The translations under genes were made by a program, and so were the position numbers. Shown piece after piece: positions 6,358 to 13,904 of a stretch of 27,920 bases of DNA (positions are counted from its first letter, which is position 1; every line of letters begins with the position of its first letter). The notes beneath the pieces were generated by a model. The model did no database searches. It had not been told where the DNA came from and saw only the letters and a list, made by a program, of their open reading frames with translations. Location: contig JBJDZN010000046.1 in assembly GCA_051868045.1 (NCBI GenBank), positions 1 to 27,920 of the forward strand. Reading direction: 5' to 3'. This DNA is from CAKSQF01 sp051868045 (GTDB lineage Bacteria; Bacillota; Clostridia; Oscillospirales; CAG-272).

Positions 6358-7107
6358 ATGCGCTTCAAAAAAATGAATCCGGTACAAAATCCCCAAAATC
6401 TCACAAATCCTCGGTTTGCACTGCAAAACAAGCTAAACATCAGCCGTGGCAACCTGATGCTGGTCATCCTTTTCACGGTGATCAACTGTGCGCTGCTTAT
6501 CGGCGGCTCCACCACCTATTTCCTGTTCTCGGCGATTGTTCCCTATGCTCTTATCGCAACTTCCCAGTACCTGACCGGTTTTGCCCCCCTCGAAGCCTAT
6601 GAAGGGGAGTATGCCTTTGAATTCTTGCCCGCCATGGTTTTCTATGTTGTCATTGCCGTGGCAGCAGTCATTGTCTTATGCTATCTTGTCTGCTGGATTC
6701 TGGCAAAAAAGCACGCTTTTGCTGCCTTTCTGACCGCTTTGATCCTCTTCGGTATTGATAGTCTGTTGCTGTTTCTTGACACTGTGTTAGGCGGTTCCAT
6801 TGATCTGTCCGTGCTTATTGATGTTGCCGCCCATGTCTGGGTTATCTATTATCTGATCCTCGGACTGTCTGCATCCGTGAAATTGAAGAAATTGCCTCCG
6901 GAGGCAGAGGTGCCTTCGTATGAGGGAAATCCCGAAATCGGTGTCAATCCCGATTTTGCAGCAGATTCCCGGAATGCGCTGACCGGCGAGGATCCCGATT
7001 ATGCTGAATCTTCCTCTGAGCAGATTCCTCCTGCGGAGGTCGGTGCGGAAGGCACTGACGAATCCGAATCCGTCGAGGACGGCGGCTCTTCCGACGAAAA
7101 CCAATAA
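6358..7107 (+). CDS. Multi-pass membrane protein with acidic C-terminal tail, unknown function
   Basis: A 249-residue protein not recognised as a named family. About five hydrophobic segments (33-49, 52-68, 89-115, 119-140, 151-172) are followed by a strongly acidic, Ser/Pro/Glu-rich soluble tail (175-249) with no fold visible. The N-terminal 30 residues are polar and Asn/Gln-rich. The start is supported by GGAGAAAGGA about 8 bases upstream and a consensus promoter. It is transcribed alone and closed by a strong terminator. The acidic tail could bind cations or a basic partner, but nothing in the context points to a role. Confidence 0.75.
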   Translation: MRFKKMNPVQNPQNLTNPRFALQNKLNISRGNLMLVILFTVINCALLIGGSTTYFLFSAIVPYALIATSQYLTGFAPLEAYEGEYAFEFLPAMVFYVVIAVAAVIVLCYLVCWILAKKHAFAAFLTALILFGIDSLLLFLDTVLGGSIDLSVLIDVAAHVWVIYYLILGLSASVKLKKLPPEAEVPSYEGNPEIGVNPDFAADSRNALTGEDPDYAESSSEQIPPAEVGAEGTDESESVEDGGSSDENQ

Positions 7108-7135
7108 CCGGGAAGACGGGTCCGTAAAAGGAACA

Positions 7136-7182
7136 GTCCCTCCGACTGTGCAAGTGAAAGCACAGTCGGAGGGACGTTTTTT
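7136..7182 (+). terminator. Strong terminator between convergent genes
   Basis: A perfect 16-bp stem (7136-7151 with 7160-7175, GTCCCTCCGACTGTGC) is followed by GTTTTTT. It ends the membrane protein gene and, lying about 50 bases past the stop of the minus-strand exporter operon, may serve both directions. Confidence 0.9.
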
Positions 7183-7230
7183 GCCTTTTATGAAGTTTTT
7201 ACAGTCCGAGATAAATCAACCTATCTCAAT

Positions 7231-7704
7231 CTATTCCTTTTTCAGCTTACTCAAAGTCGGGCGCAGGGGGCGGAAGAAGGTTCCGATGATGGAGGCGATG
7301 ATGATGCCGGCGGCGATACCCACGCCAACCTGAAGGGTCAGCGTCCCGTATTGGGTGAATCCCACCTGATCCCCGTCAACGAGAGCCACAAGGGTGGAAT
7401 AGATGGTGGCACCGGGAACCAACGGCAGGATGGAGGGCGTCAGAAAGATGGTGGAGGGTGTCTTCAGGATTCTCGCCAGAATCTCGGAATAGGCGGTGGC
7501 GCAGAGGGCGGCAAAGAGATTGGAAGTAAAGGCGTTGAACAGGAGAAAATCGGTGGTTGTCCGCCAGACCAGCCAAGCCAGAAATCCCCCCAATGCGGCG
7601 AAGGGAAGCATCCGGAGCCGGATGCGAAAGATCAGCGCAAAGGTGCCGGTTCCGATGATGATGGAAATGCCCTGGGTCAGATAGAGTCCGATTTGTTCAC
7701 TCAA
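7231..7704 (-). CDS. Threonine/serine exporter family, small subunit (ThrE_2/DUF3815, YjjB-like)
   Basis: A 157-residue integral membrane protein with about four to five segments and the conserved PSILPLVPGATIYST (90-104). It corresponds to the C-terminal half of fused ThrE and pairs with the adjacent DUF1212 protein to export Thr/Ser or another small metabolite. It starts with TTG (7704-7702), whose last bases overlap the TGA of the upstream gene (TTGA), so translation is coupled. GGAGG lies about 10 bases before it. Substrate inferred from family only. Confidence 0.88.
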   Translation of the reverse strand: MSEQIGLYLTQGISIIIGTGTFALIFRIRLRMLPFAALGGFLAWLVWRTTTDFLLFNAFTSNLFAALCATAYSEILARILKTPSTIFLTPSILPLVPGATIYSTLVALVDGDQVGFTQYGTLTLQVGVGIAAGIIIASIIGTFFRPLRPTLSKLKKE

Positions 7705-8504
7705 AACAGAACACCTCCCAGCCAGACGGTGACTACCAGTCCTGCGGCAATTGCCACGGCGGCAAGGAAAACCTGCATCAGACGCAGGGCTCCCGCAATC
7801 AGGTCGCCGCAGAGCAGATCCCGAATGGCATTACCCAATGCCAGACCGGGGGTCAGCAGCATGACCGTTCCCATCATAATGTGCCCCACGTTGTCTCCGA
7901 TGTGGAACTGGGTGAGCAAAAGGGTGATGATGCCGGCAGCCGCAGATGCGATGACACCGTGGGCGACCGAGTTCATCCAACGGGGCTTCAGGGTGTCCAG
8001 TACGAAGAGAACCAGACCCACCAGACCGGCGGCAAAGGCATCGAAAAGGGAACCGCCGAAGAATATGCAGAAGGCAGCGGCTCCTCCGTAGTAGCAGAGC
8101 ATCGTGAGAAGCCGTCTTGGTTTATCGTCTTTTTCAGCATCCCGGTACAGTCCCTCCAACAGGGCGGGATCCGGCTTTTCGGTGCAGATTCTGCGGGACA
8201 ATGTGTTATAGGCATCCAACTGGCGGAGATTGTTCTGCCAATTGTGGATACGCACGATCTGGGTGATGTAGCGACCGTCAGGGGTGCGGATGGTTGCCTG
8301 AATTTCGGAAAGGATGGCGAAGACTTCCATCTCCTCGATGCCGTAGGCGTGGCAGATGAATTCCACCGTTTCCTCGGCACGTCGGACCTCGCCGCCGCAT
8401 TCCACGATTCGGCGGGCGATATTCAATGCACAGGCCAGAACCAGGTCCGCCTGCCCTCTGTCGCAGGTGATGGTAGCGGGCGGCGTCAGACTTGTTTGTG
8501 TCAT
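7701..8504 (-). CDS. Threonine/serine exporter family, large subunit (ThrE_1/DUF1212, YjjP-like)
   Basis: A 267-residue protein: soluble N-terminal domain (about 20-130) with the family motif ECGGEVRRAEETVEFICHAYG, then about five membrane segments with GGAAAFCIFFGG and MLLTPGLALGNAIRDLLCGD, typical of DUF1212. It forms a split ThrE exporter with the overlapping downstream gene. The start at 8504 (MTQTS) has GAGGG close upstream; a frame starting at 8537 adds 11 residues but has a poorer ribosome site. It is driven by a consensus promoter at 8559-8587. Confidence 0.88.
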   Translation of the reverse strand: MTQTSLTPPATITCDRGQADLVLACALNIARRIVECGGEVRRAEETVEFICHAYGIEEMEVFAILSEIQATIRTPDGRYITQIVRIHNWQNNLRQLDAYNTLSRRICTEKPDPALLEGLYRDAEKDDKPRRLLTMLCYYGGAAAFCIFFGGSLFDAFAAGLVGLVLFVLDTLKPRWMNSVAHGVIASAAAGIITLLLTQFHIGDNVGHIMMGTVMLLTPGLALGNAIRDLLCGDLIAGALRLMQVFLAAVAIAAGLVVTVWLGGVLF

Positions 8505-8558
8505 AAAACCCTCGTTTTTTGCTCGATTTTTATTCATTCCGTTATCGGAGGATACCCT

Positions 8559-8587
8559 ATTGTACTCCCGAAAGTCGGATTTGTCAA
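8559..8587 (-). promoter_or_regulatory. Sigma-A promoter of the thrE operon
   Basis: On the minus strand: TTGACA (8587-8582), 17 bases, TACAAT (8564-8559). Just upstream (8595-8617) lies a perfect 10-bp A/T-rich inverted repeat, TCGAAAAAAA-GAG-TTTTTTTCGA, in the position of an UP element or activator site. From there to about 8775 I see no gene or other feature. Confidence 0.85.
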
Positions 8588-8777
8588 GGCAAAATCGAAA
8601 AAAAGAGTTTTTTTCGAAGAATGGGGTGACTTTCGTCCCAAAGTCTGCCGATGAATCCCAAGGGGATCAATGATTTGTCCGTGAGACATATCCCGCCTGC
8701 CTCCCCGAAAGAAAGCTGCTGTACGGACAGCCCGCCTCTTTTCAAAAATGCGGGATGGCTTCATTACCGCCCCCTTT

Positions 8778-8811
8778 TTCGACCACTTTTACAGTAGGAC
8801 GGGTATATACT
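8778..8811 (+). promoter_or_regulatory. Probable Spo0A-type promoter of spoIIGA-sigE
   Basis: TATACT (8806-8811) is a good -10 box, but no -35 box lies 17 bases upstream. TTCGACC (8778-8784), on the reverse strand GGTCGAA, matches the 0A box TGTCGAA at 6 of 7 positions and sits 21 bases upstream of the -10 box. Bacillus spoIIG likewise has abnormally long spacing and Spo0A bound near -35. The assignment rests on one imperfect box plus gene context. Confidence 0.4.
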
Positions 8812-8845
8812 GGGGTTATCCGGGCGGCGGGGAGTGTGAACCATC

Positions 8846-9715
8846 ATGGAGCAGACAATCTATGGGGATATTTATTTTCTGGTCAACTTCTCCATGGACT
8901 TCCTGTCCCTGTGGCTGACGGCAAAGATTTTGCACCTGCCTCTGCGTACCCTAAGAGCGACCCTGTCGGCGGCAATCGGCGGGGTGTATGCCGTACTTGC
9001 TCTGCTCCCCGGACGATATGCCGCCGTTGGCTGGATCATCGAACTGCTTTTGCCTGCCCTTCTTTGCTACCTATGCTTCGGTTCCTGCAAAATCGGACGG
9101 TTTCTCGGTCGATACGTTATCTTTTGGGGCATCTCTCTTCTGACCGGCGGCGGCATGACCGCCCTCTACTACGGCATCAACCGCATCCGGGGCAACCGTC
9201 AGATTGCGGTCAACGGGACGGTGAAGGAGGTTTACAACGAGATTCCTCTGTGGGTCTTCGCACTGCTGGCATTGATCTGCGCCCTGATTTCGATGATCTG
9301 GGGGAGAATTACCGGGCGGATGCGGGGCAGAGGATCGGCGACGCTGACGGTACAGTTCTGTCGGGACGGGCAGGAGGTCGTCCTGTCTGCGCTGGTGGAC
9401 AGTGGAAATCTGCTGACCGAGCCCTTCGGCGGTCTGCCTGTGATTCTGGTGGGCAGGGAGCGGATGAAGGAGATTTTGCCGGAGCCGCTTCTGCCGGTGC
9501 TGATGGGGAGCGGCGATCTGTCAGAACTGAATCGGGATGCCGCATCACGGATTCGGCTGATTCCCTACCGGGGCGTGGGCGGCGGCGGTCTGATGTTCGG
9601 CTATCTTCCCGAAAAAGTTGCCGTGGACGGTCGGGAGGTTGCCGCCTGCCTTGCCGCCGAGCCGGGGGTTCGGGATTTCTCGGGATATGAGGCGATCGTG
9701 CCCTCCTGCCTGTGA
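8846..9715 (+). CDS. spoIIGA: Sigma-E processing peptidase SpoIIGA
   Basis: A 289-residue membrane aspartic protease that removes the pro-sequence of sigma-E in the mother cell during sporulation. Five hydrophobic segments fill residues 8-150, starting with YGDIYFLVNFSMDFLSLWLTA as in the family. The cytoplasmic C-terminal half (165-289) holds the catalytic ALVDSGNLLTEP motif (Asp185) and the GVGGGGLMFGYLPEKV glycine-rich turn. Length is close to the Bacillus protein. It is followed 28 bases later by sigE. The start has a GGGGAG-type site about 10 bases upstream; the overlapping frame from 8755 is a shadow. Confidence 0.95.
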   Translation: MEQTIYGDIYFLVNFSMDFLSLWLTAKILHLPLRTLRATLSAAIGGVYAVLALLPGRYAAVGWIIELLLPALLCYLCFGSCKIGRFLGRYVIFWGISLLTGGGMTALYYGINRIRGNRQIAVNGTVKEVYNEIPLWVFALLALICALISMIWGRITGRMRGRGSATLTVQFCRDGQEVVLSALVDSGNLLTEPFGGLPVILVGRERMKEILPEPLLPVLMGSGDLSELNRDAASRIRLIPYRGVGGGGLMFGYLPEKVAVDGREVAACLAAEPGVRDFSGYEAIVPSCL

Positions 9716-9743
9716 TTTTTTATCCGAAAGGAATGGTCTATAT

Positions 9744-10448
9744 ATGAAACTGCTGTTGAAAATCCGACTTTGGATTCTGAACCATTGGGAACTGTCCGAT
9801 TCGGTGGCGATCGCCTATCTCGGGGGCGAGCAGAGTCTGCCCAAAGCACTGACACCTGCCGAAGAGGCGGAAATTCTGGCGAAACTGCCTGAACATCCCG
9901 AACTGAGGCAGACTTTGGTGGAGCGGAACCTGCGGTTGGTGGTCTTTTTGGCAAAGAAATTTGAGAACACCGGAGTGGGGCTGGAGGATCTGATCTCCAT
10001 CGGCACCATCGGGCTGATCAAGGCGATCAACACCTTCCATCCCGATAAGAACATCAAGCTGGCGACCTATGCTTCACGGTGTATCGAAAACGAAATTCTC
10101 ATGTTCCTGCGGAAAAATCAGGGTCGGCGGGAGATTTCCATCGACGAACCCTTGAACGTGGACTGGGACGGCAACGAACTGCTGCTGTCCGACATTCTGG
10201 CGGGGGACGAGGACTGCGTCTACCGGCGGGTGGAATGTGCGGAGGAGAAGCGGGCGATCTATGAGGCGTTGGCGAAGCTGAGTCCCCGTGAGCGGCAGAT
10301 CATCGAAATGCGGTTCGGTCTGAAGGGGGGAAGGGAGAAGACCCAGAAGGAAGTCGCCGCCGCTCTGGGCATCTCCCAAAGCTACATATCCCGCCTGGAA
10401 AAACGCATCATCGACCGCCTTCGGGAGGATATTGCGGAGAAGGTATGA
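9744..10448 (+). CDS. sigE: RNA polymerase sporulation sigma factor pro-sigma-E
   Basis: A 234-residue mother-cell sigma factor. An amphipathic pro-region (MKLLLKIRLWILNHWELSDSV, about 1-25) precedes IAYLGGEQSLPKALTPAEE, aligning with the Bacillus sequence around the SpoIIGA cut. Region 2 (LVERNLRLVVFLAKKFEN through GLIKAINTFHP and KLATYASRCIENEI) is intact, as is region 4 with its helix-turn-helix (TQKEVAAALGISQSYISRLEKRI, 200-222). The start at 9744 gives the normal pro-region and has AAAGGA about 11 bases upstream; the frame open from 9618 runs through spoIIGA and is rejected. It is expected to be co-transcribed with spoIIGA. sigG, which usually follows in Bacillus and many Clostridia, is not here; the repeat cassette takes that position. 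Confidence 0.97.
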   Translation: MKLLLKIRLWILNHWELSDSVAIAYLGGEQSLPKALTPAEEAEILAKLPEHPELRQTLVERNLRLVVFLAKKFENTGVGLEDLISIGTIGLIKAINTFHPDKNIKLATYASRCIENEILMFLRKNQGRREISIDEPLNVDWDGNELLLSDILAGDEDCVYRRVECAEEKRAIYEALAKLSPRERQIIEMRFGLKGGREKTQKEVAAALGISQSYISRLEKRIIDRLREDIAEKV

Positions 10449-10467
10449 GGGGATTTATTGGGGGGAG

Positions 10468-10677
10468 TTTTTTCCGGGGGGACTTTTTGAAAAAAGTCCC
10501 CCCGGACCCCTTCAAAAACTTAAAAAATGAAAAAAGGTATTGACCGAAGGGAGGACTTTCGTTGCTCTCGTCTTGTCGCATCCGGCGGCCGGAATTACCG
10601 GACAAGTATTAATATATTTCTCTTTTTTCAAAGCTTTTGAAGGGTTTCAGGGGGACTTTTCTCGAAAAGTCCCCCTG
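10468..10677. repeat. ~210-bp three-hairpin element, copy A
   Basis: Nearly identical in sequence and orientation to 11585-11793; the differences I find are one C/T and one single-base indel. It contains a left hairpin (10473-10506), a middle hairpin (10572-10606, CTTGTC pairing with GACAAG) and a right hairpin (10648-10677). Left end plus CCCCTTCAAAAACTT is an imperfect inverted copy of the right end plus AAGCTTTTGAAGGG, so the element has terminal inverted repeats of about 45 bp. It sits between the converging sigE and Cys-rich genes, where its hairpins may end both transcripts. No ORF with a ribosome site is inside. Confidence 0.9.
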
Positions 10678-10684
10678 GGTTTAA

Positions 10685-11560
10685 TCAATTCTCCATAGAA
10701 TCCAGATATGCCATATACGCAGTGTAGTCCTTTTGCATTTGTTCACTCAACTCATGCCAATCCGCAAGAGTGACGAAAGGCGGGAGAATGTGTTCATGGG
10801 AGTAAAAGTCTTTATCAAAAGCATGATAGCGAATCGGATCGGAATCCAGCGGTATGATATAAATACTGTCCGTCGGTTCTTCATCTTTCTGAAAGCATAC
10901 GCCGAAATGCTCTCTGCCCTCATAATCGGTGTATTTTACAATGTCACGGTCGTGTGTAAAGCAAGGGAACAGGATTTCATCGTAACAGTGTGGACATATC
11001 CTGCTGCAATCCATACAGATGCCGTTACAGTCCGCATATGGCGACGGCTGACGGTCATCATCCACCGACAGGACAACCTTATTTGGTCCCAGCAGACATT
11101 CGCCTGCCCGATCGTTATCGAAAGCTTGTCCGGCATTTCCGGTGTAAATTCGTCTTTTGACGATTTTGTATCCGGACTTCTCCGTTTCTTTTGTGTGATA
11201 TTCGTCGAAAAACCAATCAATGCGGTTCAATGCCGCTTCATAGGAGGCACAAATAGATCGCTCGTCGCATTCATCGGGGGTGACTTTCATGTGCAATTCG
11301 TAAATACAGCCGTCCGACTCTTCGCAAAAGCATTTGAAAACTCGCTGTTGCCACTCGGCGTATTCACGGGCACATTGGGCGATTTCGGGGGACGCTGTCC
11401 CGGAAAAGTCATGGAGCAGTTCCGTTCTTCGGTCAAATGTCGGGGCATAGCCGTATATGATGTTCAGAAGGTCGATCTCCGAAAATCGATAGTTCTCTTT
11501 GCGGATTTTGTTTTTCAGGCTTTGGGAAGGCAATAATTCAATTATCACATCGTCCATCAT
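10685..11560 (-). CDS. Cys-rich, probably zinc-binding protein of unknown function between direct repeats
   Basis: A 291-residue protein I cannot assign. The centre has a tight cysteine cluster, CNGICMDCSRICPHC (178-192; Cys178, 182, 185, 189, 192) plus Cys200, which looks like a zinc ribbon or knuckle. It is flanked by acidic/aromatic regions (IDWFFDEYHTKE; DIVKYTDYEGREHFGVCF). No signal peptide or membrane segment, so cytoplasmic. AAAGGAAG lies 5 bases before the ATG at 11560; a second ATG follows at once. Base composition is visibly more A/T-rich than sigE or phosphoglucomutase on either side. With the flanking repeats this suggests acquisition by transfer. Function is open. Confidence 0.75.
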   Translation of the reverse strand: MMDDVIIELLPSQSLKNKIRKENYRFSEIDLLNIIYGYAPTFDRRTELLHDFSGTASPEIAQCAREYAEWQQRVFKCFCEESDGCIYELHMKVTPDECDERSICASYEAALNRIDWFFDEYHTKETEKSGYKIVKRRIYTGNAGQAFDNDRAGECLLGPNKVVLSVDDDRQPSPYADCNGICMDCSRICPHCYDEILFPCFTHDRDIVKYTDYEGREHFGVCFQKDEEPTDSIYIIPLDSDPIRYHAFDKDFYSHEHILPPFVTLADWHELSEQMQKDYTAYMAYLDSMEN

Positions 11561-11584
11561 GTGTCTTCCTTTCTTTTGGAGTTG

Positions 11585-11793
11585 TTTTTTCCGGGGGGAC
11601 TTTTTGAAAAAAGTCCCCCCGGACCCCTTTAAAAACTTAAAAAAGAAAAAAGGTATTGACCGAAGGGAGGACTTTCGTTGCTCTCGTCTTGTCGCATCCG
11701 GCGGCCGGAATTACCGGACAAGTATTAATATATTTCTCTTTTTTCAAAGCTTTTGAAGGGTTTCAGGGGGACTTTTCTCGAAAAGTCCCCCTG
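11585..11793. repeat. ~210-bp three-hairpin element, copy B
   Basis: A direct repeat of 10468-10677 with the same three hairpins: left 11590-11623, middle 11688-11722, right 11764-11793. The left hairpin here is a perfect CCGGGGGGAC.../...GTCCCCCCGG palindrome. It lies upstream of the Cys-rich gene and 18 bases past the phosphoglucomutase stop, where the right hairpin can act as that operon's terminator. Confidence 0.9.
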
Positions 11794-11811
11794 ATTTTAA
11801 TTCTTTCTTCC

Positions 11812-13533
11812 TTACTTCGTCCAGCCGGAGACGCTGTTTCTGAAGGCTTCCAGGGTAGCGTCTGCTGTCTCACGGGAGTCGCCGTTGACCAGGAGGTAGA
11901 TCTTGATCTTCGGCTCGGTGCCGGAGGGACGGATGACGACCACGTTGCCGCCTTCTGCCTCAAAATAGAGAACGTTGGACTTGGGCAGTCCCGTGGGAGC
12001 GGTTGCGCCGGTGACCAGATCGGTGATGGTCTCGGTCTGGTAGTCCCGCATGGAGACGACCTTTCTGCCGCCCAGCTCGGTGGGGGGATTCTTGCGGATG
12101 GACTCCATCAGCTTGCCCATTTTCTCCAGTCCGTCCAGACCCTTCATGACCACGTTGACGGTGGTCTCCTTGTAGTAGCCGTACCGCTTGAAGAGGGCTT
12201 CCATAGCATCGTACAGGGTCATGCCCTTCGCCTTGTAGTAGGATGCCATCTCGGTGATCAGCATAACGGCAACCACGCTGTCCTTGTCTCTGGCGTAGGT
12301 GCCCTTCAGATAGCCGTAGGACTCCTCAAATCCGAAGAGATAGTGTCCGATGCCTACGTCGTCGTGCTTCTTGATGACCTCGCCGATGAACTTGAAGCCG
12401 GTCAGCACGTTGAACAGTTCCACGTGATGCTCCGCACAGATCTTTGTCGCCATCTCGGTGGAGACAATGGTCTTGACGGCATAGGGACCCTCGGGCATGG
12501 TGCCGGTGTTCTCATAGGCGGTCAGAATGTAGTCCAGCAGGAGCGCACCTACCTGGTTTCCGGTGATGGTGACGAACTCGCCGTCGGGCTTCCTTACCAT
12601 AATGCCCACACGGTCGGCATCCGGGTCGGTGGCGATGACCAGATCGGAACCCACCTTCTTGGCAAGCTGAACGCCCAGAGCCAGTGCCTCGGGATATTCA
12701 GGGTTGGGAGAGGCAACCGTGGGGAAACTTCCGTCCAGAATCATCTGCTGCCATACGGTGTACAGATGCTTGACTCCGCACAGACGCAGAACCTCGGGAA
12801 CCAGACGGTAGCCGCATCCGTGAAGGGGGGTGTAGACGATCTTCAGATCGTCGGCAACGGCGGGGATGGCGTTCACGTCTACCCGCTGGGCGATGACGTT
12901 CTGAATGAAGGCATCGTCGATCTCGGCACCGACGATGGTGATTCTGCCGTCGGCAACTGCCTCGTCGAAATCAACGGTTTTCACGCCGTCAAAAATGTCG
13001 GTTGCGGCAATATAGGAGGACACCAGATCTGCCTGCTCGGGGGAAAGCTGTGCGCCGTCTTCCCAATAGGCTTTGTAACCGTTGTATTCCTTGGGGTTGT
13101 GGGAGGCGGTGACGTTGACGCCTGCCACGCAGTGAAGCTCACGGATGGAGAAGGACAGGACGGGAGTGGGACGCAGAGCGTCAAGGAAGTAAACCTTGAT
13201 GCCGTTTGCCGCCATGACAGAGGCGGTGATGCGGGCGAAATCCTCACTGCAAAGACGGCTGTCTCTGCCGATAACGATGCCGTCGGCGGCTCTGCCCTCT
13301 TTCAGAATCAGATTGGCAAAGCCCTGGGTGGCATGGGCAACGGTGTAGGGGTTCATGGCGTTGGTGCCGGCAACCATGGTTCCCCGGAGTCCACCGGTAC
13401 CGAACTCCAGATACTTGAAGAAGCGGAACTTGATTTCCTCATCGTTCCCTTCAATGGCGGCAAGCTCTGCTTTGGTGGCGGCATCCACCTTGTCGGATTC
13501 TCTCCAGCGGCGGTAATTTTCCAGATAGTTCAT
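11812..13533 (-). CDS. Phosphoglucomutase/phosphomannomutase (alpha-phosphohexomutase)
   Basis: A 573-residue enzyme interconverting hexose 1- and 6-phosphates through a phosphoserine. Catalytic TASHNPKEYNGYK (142-154; Ser144 phosphorylated), Mg loop DPDADR (303-308), sugar-binding GFEESYGYLKG (401-411) and phosphate-binding RPSGTEPKIKIY (535-546) are all present. The length and KFRYLEFGTGGLRG-like start place it with the long PGM2/PgcA-type enzymes. It likely supplies glucose-1-phosphate for glycogen or cell-wall sugars. AGGAG lies 8 bases upstream of the ATG. It is last in a minus-strand operon, 49 bases after the TSCPD gene, with the repeat-element hairpin behind it. Confidence 0.95.
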   Translation of the reverse strand: MNYLENYRRWRESDKVDAATKAELAAIEGNDEEIKFRFFKYLEFGTGGLRGTMVAGTNAMNPYTVAHATQGFANLILKEGRAADGIVIGRDSRLCSEDFARITASVMAANGIKVYFLDALRPTPVLSFSIRELHCVAGVNVTASHNPKEYNGYKAYWEDGAQLSPEQADLVSSYIAATDIFDGVKTVDFDEAVADGRITIVGAEIDDAFIQNVIAQRVDVNAIPAVADDLKIVYTPLHGCGYRLVPEVLRLCGVKHLYTVWQQMILDGSFPTVASPNPEYPEALALGVQLAKKVGSDLVIATDPDADRVGIMVRKPDGEFVTITGNQVGALLLDYILTAYENTGTMPEGPYAVKTIVSTEMATKICAEHHVELFNVLTGFKFIGEVIKKHDDVGIGHYLFGFEESYGYLKGTYARDKDSVVAVMLITEMASYYKAKGMTLYDAMEALFKRYGYYKETTVNVVMKGLDGLEKMGKLMESIRKNPPTELGGRKVVSMRDYQTETITDLVTGATAPTGLPKSNVLYFEAEGGNVVVIRPSGTEPKIKIYLLVNGDSRETADATLEAFRNSVSGWTK

Positions 13534-13582
13534 ATCATTTCTCCTCTCGATGGTTGATTTTAAATTTGGGAACCTTTTGATT

Positions 13583-13846
13583 TCAGGCGTTATCCGGCAT
13601 GGATTTCAGCTCAATCAGTGCCTTGGACAGCTGATCGGGGCAGGAGGTTCCTCTGCCACGGCAGTCGATGCCGGACAGGCGGGAAATCGCCTCATCAACG
13701 CTCATGCCTTTGACCAGTGCGGCAACACCCTGGGTATTTCCGTGGCAGCCGCCCTCAAAGCGGACAGATTGAATAATGTCATTTTCTACGCAGACCTCGA
13801 TGGCTCTGGAGCAGGTTCCTTGTGTCTTATAAGTGAGAGTTTTCAT
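13583..13846 (-). CDS. TSCPD domain protein (TIGR03905 family)
   Basis: An 87-residue single-domain protein. It ends in CRGRGTSCPDQLSKAL, containing the Thr-Ser-Cys-Pro-Asp motif that names the domain, plus CVENDIIQSVRFEGGCHGNTQGV. The same domain is found at the C-terminus of B12-dependent ribonucleotide reductases; stand-alone copies are common in Clostridia and have no known function. The start at 13846 (MKTLTYKTQGTCS) fits the family; seven residues upstream another ATG exists at 13867. The conserved cysteines suggest metal or redox binding. It is co-directional with phosphoglucomutase. Confidence 0.9.
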   Translation of the reverse strand: MKTLTYKTQGTCSRAIEVCVENDIIQSVRFEGGCHGNTQGVAALVKGMSVDEAISRLSGIDCRGRGTSCPDQLSKALIELKSMPDNA

Positions 13847-13904
13847 GTGGATTCTTTTCCTTTCCAATATTTTTAATCATTTTGTTGCGTTTCTGCTTTT
13901 CAAT

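Noticed and set aside
8534..8764. 76-codon minus-strand ORF upstream of thrE
   Set aside because: It crosses the thrE promoter and has no ribosome site or recognisable sequence.
11656..13557. 633-codon plus-strand ORF over phosphoglucomutase
   Set aside because: Exact antisense of a fully conserved enzyme; its Gly/Val/Asp-rich sequence is typical of a reverse-strand reading in G+C-rich DNA.
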